A stretch of 64,000 nucleotides of DNA. Origin: Tethya wilhelma. Lineage: Eukaryota > Porifera > Demospongiae > Tethyida > Tethyidae. Within the stretch, counting starts at the first letter, position 1. Every line of letters begins with the position of its first letter. Positions 39,801-48,800 of the stretch are shown in pieces. The position numbers and the translations under genes are program-made. The stretch spans positions 3,624,097 to 3,688,096 of the forward strand of contig CAXIPT010000005.1 in the NCBI GenBank assembly GCA_964030475.1, given 5' to 3'. The notes under the pieces were generated by a model. That model was given only the letters and a program-made list of their open reading frames with translations. It was not told the DNA's origin and ran no database searches.

Positions 39801-42800
39801 TCTGCGAAATTGACAATGCAAATTGAAATGGACATCACACAGCTCATCTACAAAAGTTAAAAATGTTTGACGAGAGACATCCATGAGAGAACCCCATGTA
39901 ACTTTCCCGCTATAGAGAAGAAGACAGTATGCACTAAATAACAAGCTACACCTAATAGTTAACGAGAGCTAACACATGTCATGTGGTAGCATGAGAAGCT
40001 GCTTTTTCTAACTGAAACAGAAGGCCAAGCAGTGGAGAAAATTAGGCATGATCGAAAAGTACTAAGTATCAAATCTCATTGAAGAGTCTTCGAAGGGCAT
40101 GTTTTGGTTAATTATTGAATGCCATTTTACCCTACAAGTGACAATAGACAGCTACTGTCTACTATTTACATGATGCCAATGAATTGCAGTGACTGCAGAG
40201 GTCTACTTTTCACCTAAACTGAAATCTAGACTGTGAGATCTTGTTCAGGAGATTCTATGGAAACACAGTAGAAATTTAACCCATTAATTACTAGCTACTA
40301 TATAATAGTCATTCAAGTAATTATGGCAAAGTACATGCACAGATGCCATAAACAAGTATCTACACATGCCAGTACTAACACAATACAACAGATTAATGGT
40401 ACACTGTACCTTCAAATCAGAGAGTGGTGTATGATCCAGTTCACACTGCAACCGAGCAACTACACACGTGTACACAAGAAGGTATGTGAAATATATACCT
40501 AACTAGGAAACCTTTTGCAGGCATTCAATTTACTGTAGCAATTTTAGCCAACAGCCTAATTATAAAACTTTAGCAAAGCAAATAATAATACTTAGCCTAA
40601 TTGTAAAGGGGCACTTCATAGCATCATTTAGCATGAACTGGCACCAGCTACTTAAAGATGCAGAGTCATGAAGTCTACATGGGCGATAGCCAAATCATAG
40701 GGAAAGAAGCTACATGGCTGACAGTCATAAATATGGCAACACAAACAGGGTGCACTGGGTATAGATGGGCCACGTACTGGATTCAATATATGTACATGTT
40801 TACAGATTTTTTTAATGAAATACAAATACCTGTTAAAATTAGTTCTTTTTGCTCTTTCAGCTCTATTGAACTAAAATAAGAAGAACAATTCAGAGATAAA
40901 TTGTGAAAGAAACAACACATTACATGCCGTATTAGATATTTTTGACAAGTAACATTATTCATAGAAAGGCAATTTTAAGCAATTGTACAATCCCAAATTT
41001 TTCACAGATCAAATGAATGCAGTAGATTGAGCATGAAACAAATATAAAATTAATGTACATACATGCGTAGATACACACCGTTTATAATGCACTACTGCCT
41101 TAGAAATATTGCCAGTAGCCTCATATGTACGACCCATCAGCTTTTGAGCTCTGCATGTAGAGTGATAAAATAGAAAAGTATATGCCGGTAAATACTGTCT
41201 GATAATTGCCGAGCGCCTTAGTGCAAGGCAGTGTAATCGTGCAGGGCCAAAGAATTGTGGAAGTAGCTAATAAATTAAGCGTCATAACACCAGATGAAAA
41301 TTGTGCCAATTTGTTCCAGTTACGCATTTGACCTTTACCGATCAATGTCACTGAACACATGCATCAAGCGCCCAAAATACTGTTTATGACGGAACACAGC
41401 CACTGGAGTGCTGGTTGCTATACTTGAATCCTCTAACTGCTAACACCAGAAGGATCAAATGGCTATATCTGCACGAGGCAATTTCCCTGCACTCAGTGTA
41501 CTACTACCAGATAATTTTTAAAAAGAGTCAGTATCAAATCACCAAAGCTCCATATATTTACATACACCAATTCGCATTACTCTAAACTGGTTTAGATTGC
41601 ATGCGTATTGGGAACATTTGAACATTCATGGCATTTGCGTGTATCTTCAACCCTGTATAGTAAATTGCGGTAGTCCATCTAGTTGACCGTCCATGTGTTG
41701 ATTAGAAGAATGCGAAGTGAGATAAACAAAGTGAAGGTGATCGAGCTCTTGTATACCGTATACCACTTAATTTTCGAGGTTACTTAATTTTCGCGGATTG
41801 CGCTATTGCAAATTTTCGTTGAATAAGTTTCGCGGATTGATATCATTCCTGTACGCATGCATAATGAGCACGCAAGTTTTCGTTGAACAATTTTCGCGGA
41901 TAACGTTCGATCCGCGAAAACCGCGAAAGTTAAGTACCACGAAAATTAAGCGGTATACGGTACTCTATGTAAATGTCACATGATACAAAGGTGAGAGTGA
42001 GCGTTAATAAAAATAATGCTAAATGGCTCACATTGCTTTGTATGGTAAGTTTGTTTCTTTAAGTTTCAAGAAAAGCAGCAAAGCGCTTTTTGTAATTGCT
42101 ATTTGCGTTGGAGAGCTGAGCAGATTCGTCCAAGTCCTGTGCAATCCACATTTTCTGTTAGTGAGCTATTTTTGCAAAATATGAGTGCCAACTCAGCTCA
42201 GACAGAGATTAGGCAAAAATAAAAGTTTACTTAAAGTATATGATGGTAAATTGCTTCTTCCATACAGTTATATGGTGCACGCGATTAGAATTTGCAATGA
42301 TTACTTGACCTTTTTGACCCTGTCAAAACCTCCTCTGGTTCATAGGTGTCTGGTGTGTAGATTGGCTGCCATATATTACTTTGCCCCTAAAATTGTAGAA
42401 CAAATTAGATACCTGGCTTTGCATTATCCATTCTACTTGAGATCCCAGTGTAAAGGCCAAACATACACTGTTCAACTTTTTGTTTTACATGTTGAATACA
42501 ACATAAACAGGTTGCATGAAATGTTGAACAGTGTATGTCAGCCTTAAGGTGCAGATTTGGTGCTTTCAGAACTATTGCTATACCATGTACACAGGACAAC
42601 AATACCATTTGAAACCACATGGTCACATTGGTGCGTGCACATTTATTTTTTTTGTAGATGTAGGTAAAGTACACACAGACTTGTTCCCAGGCTCCCTCTC
42701 CTGAAGTGCACTAAGAGAATTAAGTGAAGCAGTAGATGTTAAACTCTTAGTTTTTGCGCAACACTTCAAGGCTGACTTTACTAGTTTGTCAATGCTACAG

Positions 42801-45800
42801 AGAGCCTAAAATACTCCTACTATCATAGACATAATTTACGTCACACACAAAACATGGAAAGCTTAGAACCATTGACTGCAGTACAAAATGCTGGGGAGTA
42901 CCCATGCCCAACTATTATACATGTACTGTATATCTTGTTACATCCCCAAATGATCACGGACACCAAGCTCCCTCCCTGTCTCTCCTCTCTTTCCTCTTCC
43001 AGTCAATGCAGAATGGGGACAAGGCTAAAGCACACGTGTATTCTATTTCTGGTTTTAATGGAGTACGGCATTTCACATACACGTACATCTAGATGTACAT
43101 CTAATGTACCTGTAGTCATCTTCTTTCTCCGACAAGTATCCAGTTAGATAACTACAAATATATATACAGTGTATATACACATACAAGTAATAGATATACA
43201 GAAATAGAATTATGTAGTTATAACCTACTGTATAGCATCTTCATACTTTCCAACTTTGAAACAGAGCTTGGCAAACTCAAATCCGTGTAAATTGTGCTGA
43301 AAAGGACAATGGCATTCATAAAACAGAATCAAATTATCAACATAAAAGAATTAAGCAATACCAGTATGGCGCAGTCAACTGGCATGCACAACTAAACATG
43401 TATGTACTGTATATAGAAGACCGTCAGTAGACTTCAGTATGCAATCATGCAGGTGACTGGCTATCAGAGGTGCCAGCCTAGCAATGAAGGTTTATCTGAA
43501 ATTCTAACCTGAAATTGGGATGTATTAATTAAGCTGTGGCGAGCCTAGTTATACAAAGAAAATCTCTGTTTAGAAATTCATTGACATCAATAGAAGCTAA
43601 GCACTCAAAGAAGCATAAAAGCCTCAAATCTCAGAAACTAACTAGTGTTTTGCAAGATTCTACACATTAAATTTTAAGATAATTTCAATTCATGAGCGCA
43701 AGTACCTTCCACCTTGACTCTAGAGCTGCCATTCTTCAGATAATTTAGTACAGACAGAAAAGATGCACACACAAAACAACTACCATTATCTCGTGCATCT
43801 ACAACTCACGTGCCATGGCTTAATAATTACTAGTAAACAGCTTGAAGCTCAGATCATGGAATATCATTACCTAACTGCAACAAACTAGTACCTAAAGTAG
43901 TGTAGAAAATTTTGCAATAAGTAATGATAGAGAAAAAAAAATACAGTATGTTTCAGCACATGACTATACTACTTCATTTCATAGCTACACAGTTGGCCCA
44001 CATAAATACACAAGTTCAAATACAATCGAACAGGTTAGTGTATGTGCAGACAATACCATGTATAAGTACAGGGCATCTTTGCAGTAAGACCCTATTGTAT
44101 CTTGGTGAAATTTTTGCTACTTGTCTAAGCACATTTTTCTACATACTGTTTAGAATGGAGCGAATTAGAGATGGGTATGTGCCTACAATGACAAAAATAT
44201 AGCTATCAGCAAAGAGTAGCTGCGTACCAAGGCTCTCTCCTTCGACCTTATATTAACGGTAAGGAAAAAGAGAGCCAGGGATCCCACATCACACACATGA
44301 ATGTACAGGTAGAATACTACTAGAACACAGTGAGTTGAACGTAGGTTGGGCATAACCTGTCTAGGCAATCAGACTGACCACAACATTTTGCATCTAAGGT
44401 CGCCGTACTTTTAGTTTAGTTCAGTTCTACATGTACTTAGAGTTTAAGCAATACTGAAACAAACTCTAAGTCCTTGGACTACACCATTGTTTACAACCCT
44501 TTTCAAGTCACTTGGAATAGTAACCGCGCAAGCGCACTTGAAAGCATGACCACAAAGTAATTAAATTCATAACTTGTTAATATAACTCCCTATATACTCA
44601 AAGTGCCACGTGTACAGTTCTCTGAAAAATGTCTGAGCCCGGACGTACAAAGGCTTACCAAGATGATCTTCGGTGGAGAATAGTATGGCACCGACTTGTG
44701 AATAACTATTCTATCAAGAAAGTTGCACAGAGTATGTGTGTTTCAGAATCTACTGTGTGGCGAATAGTTGATAGATTTGAACGAACTGGAAGCGTAACAA
44801 AAAGTCCTGCTACTTNTTATAACCTACTGTATAGCATCTTCATACTTTCCAACTTTGAAACAGAGCTTGGCAAACTCAAATCCGTGTAAATTGTGCTGAA
44901 AAGGACAATGGCATTCATAAAACAGAATCAAATTATCAACATAAAAGAATTAAGCAATACCAGTATGGCGCAGTCAACTGGCATGCACAACTAAACATGT
45001 ATGTACTGTATATAGAAGACCGTCAGTAGACTTCAGTATGCAATCATGCAGGTGACTGGCTATCAGAGGTGCCAGCCTAGCAATGAAGGTTTATCTGAAA
45101 TTCTAACCTGAAATTGGGATGTATTAATTAAGCTGTGGCGAGCCTAGTTATACAAAGAAAATCTCTGTTTAGAAATTCATTGACATCAATAGAAGCTAAG
45201 CACTCAAAGAAGCATAAAAGCCTCAAATCTCAGAAACTAACTAGTGTTTTGCAAGATTCTACACATTAAATTTTAAGATAATTTCAATTCATGAGCGCAA
45301 GTACCTTCCACCTTGACTCTAGAGCTGCCATTCTTCAGATAATTTAGTACAGACAGAAAAGATGCACACACAAAACAACTACCATTATCTCGTGCATCTA
45401 CAACTCACGTGCCATGGCTTAATAATTACTAGTAAACAGCTTGAAGCTCAGATCATGGAATATCATTACCTAACTGCAACAAACTAGTACCTAAAGTAGT
45501 GTAGAAAATTTTGCAATAAGTAATGATAGAGAAAAAAAAATACAGTATGTTTCAGCACATGACTATACTACTTCATTTCATAGCTACACAGTTGGCCCAC
45601 ATAAATACACAAGTTCAAATACAATCGAACAGGTTAGTGTATGTGCAGACAATACCATGTATAAGTACAGGGCATCTTTGCAGTAAGACCCTATTGTATC
45701 TTGGTGAAATTTTTGCTACTTGTCTAAGCACATTTTTCTACATACTGTTTAGAATGGAGCGAATTAGAGATGGGTATGTGCCTACAATGACAAAAATATA

Positions 45801-48800
45801 GCTATCAGCAAAGAGTAGCTGCGTACCAAGGCTCTCTCCTTCGACCTTATATTAACGGTAAGGAAAAAGAGAGCCAGGGATCCCACATCACACACATGAA
45901 TGTACAGGTAGAATACTACTAGAACACAGTGAGTTGAACGTAGGTTGGGCATAACCTGTCTAGGCAATCAGACTGACCACAACATTTTGCATCTAAGGTC
46001 GCCGTACTTTTAGTTTAGTTCAGTTCTACATGTACTTAGAGTTTAAGCAATACTGAAACAAACTCTAAGTCCTTGGACTACACCATTGTTTACAACCCTT
46101 TTCAAGTCACTTGGAATAGTAACCGCGCAAGCGCACTTGAAAGCATGACCACAAAGTAATTAAATTCATAACTTGTTAATATAACTCCCTATATACTCAA
46201 AGTGCCACGTGTACAGTTCTCTGAAAAATGTCTGAGCCCGGACGTACAAAGGCTTACCAAGATGATCTTCGGTGGAGAATAGTATGGCACCGACTTGTGA
46301 ATAACTATTCTATCAAGAAAGTTGCACAGAGTATGTGTGTTTCAGAATCTACTGTGTGGCGAATAGTTGATAGATTTGAACGAACTGGAAGCGTAACAAA
46401 AAGTCCTGCTACTTCACGCACTCATGGACTACATGAACATGACGAGCTACTTTTGATTCAGATGGTATGTGAAAAACCTTCAATATATCTGAGAGAGGTA
46501 CAAGCTAGATTATATGAGGAGACTGGGACTGATGTATCTGTATCTACACTGTGTAGGACGCTGAAGAAGTTAGGGTTTACACGGAAAAAGTTGAAGTATA
46601 TTGCTAGTCAGAGATGCGATATTCTAAGGGCTGAATATCAAGCTGAAGTGTCCTTGTACAATAGTGACATGTTTGTGTTTATTGATGAGACTGGCTGTGA
46701 CCGCAAAAATGCTAGACGTAAATTTGGATACTCTATTCGAGGGACCCCTGCTACAACATACAAATTTTTGTCAAGAGGGAAGCGATACTCAGCTATTGGG
46801 ATCATGACTACAAGTGCTCTATTGGACTGCTATGTTGTAGAGGGAACTGTAAATGGTGATGTGTTTTATCAATTTGTACAGTCTTCGCTATTACCTCAAC
46901 TCTTACCCTACAATGGTTGTAATCCAAATTCTATTGTCATCCTGGACAATTGTTCCATACACCATTTGCCAGAGGTGGTTGAACTTATTCGCAGTGTGGG
47001 TGCTCTTGTGGTTTATCTCCCACCGTACTCACCTGACCTGATGCCTATTGAACAGTGTTTTAACAAGGTGAAGCAGTGGTTACTGGAACATGATGCTGCA
47101 TTCCAAGCAACTGACAATCCAAGTATGCTCATCTTAGCAGCATTTGCATCAGTCACACCCAGTGACTGCTTAGCTTGGTCTATGGACTGTGGTTATGTAA
47201 CAGATGGTATCATGATTTAATTTTACAATAAGTGAATGATGTACAATGTAAACACTATAATATTTTCAGTCACAGTTCCTGCATTTTTCTCAAAATGTTC
47301 TCTTTTTGTTGCTCATATTCCTCCTTAGTGATAGCAGTAAGTTCAAGGAGCTGATGAAGCTGCTTGATCTGTTGAATATACTCAGAACGAAGAGTCGCAC
47401 ACTTACCAGGTGATACTCCCATCTCATTAAGTGGTCTAGATGTTGATGCTGCCTTTGGGGGAGATTGTGTATTTGTTGGAGTTTTAATTGCTCGCATGAA
47501 CCCTTCAGCCACACTGGACAGAGCTTCAGTAAGATTAGTCTTTGGAGATGTTTTCTTGGTGATTCCAAACATAGGTACACTGGGAGGCTCACCATAATCC
47601 TTGTGGGTTCCTACCTGCAGCATGTTAGCCCAGAGTCTAAGTTGAGCAGCAGTGTATTTAGATGAATGTTTCTCTTGTAAGGTAGCAAAGATTTCATCAA
47701 CCTCATCTCTATTTTGTTGACGTTTGGATGCTGGTTTTGTTGGATCACCACATTCATTTTTGCGTTTTCTTCCACTGCAGGTTGCTGATACTGATTCATC
47801 ACTTTGCAAGCATCCATCACACCAGAGCCTAAGCTCACTCTGATCTTTGTATGCATCATACATACCCTTTATGCAATTTTCATTATGCAGGGTCACCTTT
47901 TCTGAACCACGCCCCTTATAATAACCAACATCAAAAGTTGTGGTGCCTGGGACCAGATTCTCAAACTCTCTGACAATGTGTAATCGAAGTTCGAGCATTG
48001 TCTTGAATTTGTCACTCCTGTCAAACCTGACTAGCTCAAATACTGACTTCTTCTTGGGGTTTATGACCTTTAAAGTGTACGAGTACTTTTCAGACACATC
48101 AGAGCCTAGCCTGGGAGCTGACTGGACTTGTGGAGGACTGTCAGATGCTTCAGGATATCGTGATGGGTTGAATGGCGCCATTGAGTAGCGGTCTTCTTCG
48201 TAAGGGTATCCATAGCACCCATAATACCACGCCATATCTCTCTGCATGACTACTCTGGTTCCTGACAAACTCCGAGGCTCTTGAAGAAATGGCGCCAACG
48301 CATTCCGTGTGTGTAGAATTTACTGGCGTGTGGACGTGGCCACGTGGCGGAGATGTTAATCTAATTTTCAACGGTGGTAAAACTTTCAAGTGCGCTTGCG
48401 CGGTTACTATTCCAAGTGACTTGAAAAGGGTTGTAACATGACTAAGTCGATTGAATTATATTTAACTCTAAATAGTGCACTGCAAGCATGCTGCTAGCTG
48501 CAAAGCAACATTAGACACTAAATGGAAGCTAGCAGGCAAAGTAGGCTGCAGCAGAGCACTAAAAAAGTATAAACCAGTTTTGTTTCCTAGCCACTAAATC
48601 CATGGGGAAAATGTAGATCAGCTCATGGATTGTGGTCAATTTTAGCCCATGTTAATTTATTTTTGGGTTCATGTGCCTGATGCGAGACATACCCCAGGCT
48701 CTCCCCTTTCTTTCTCTGAGTGAAAGGTCAGAGGGGGTGTGAGGCTACACGAAGGTATAAGGAGACACACAGGTTTAACACACTTAAAGAGAATGCTCTA

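Larger units (their letters stand above)
46093..48433. mobile_element. Two-gene Tc1/mariner-type DNA transposon
   Basis: A complete 2,341-bp element. Perfect 51-bp terminal inverted repeats occupy 46093-46143 and 48383-48433 (outer end CAACCCTTTTCAAGTCACTT), each with TA immediately outside (46091-46092 and 48434-48435), the target-site duplication of Tc1/mariner elements. Two intact single-exon genes point at each other: the transposase (46228-47220, +) and a 342-codon gene of unknown function (48298-47270, -). Identical TIRs and undamaged frames indicate recent insertion. It sits in intron 1 of the RANBP2-like gene. Confidence 0.93.

Noticed and set aside
44629..44889. Apparent truncated second transposase gene
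   Set aside because: It is the contig-overlap copy of the real transposase start, cut by the N at 44816 and then reading into antisense of RANBP2-like exon 2.
43924..45801. Pair of identical 92-codon open frames (43924-44202 and 45523-45801)
   Set aside because: They are the same intronic sequence present twice because of the contig overlap; no family similarity.
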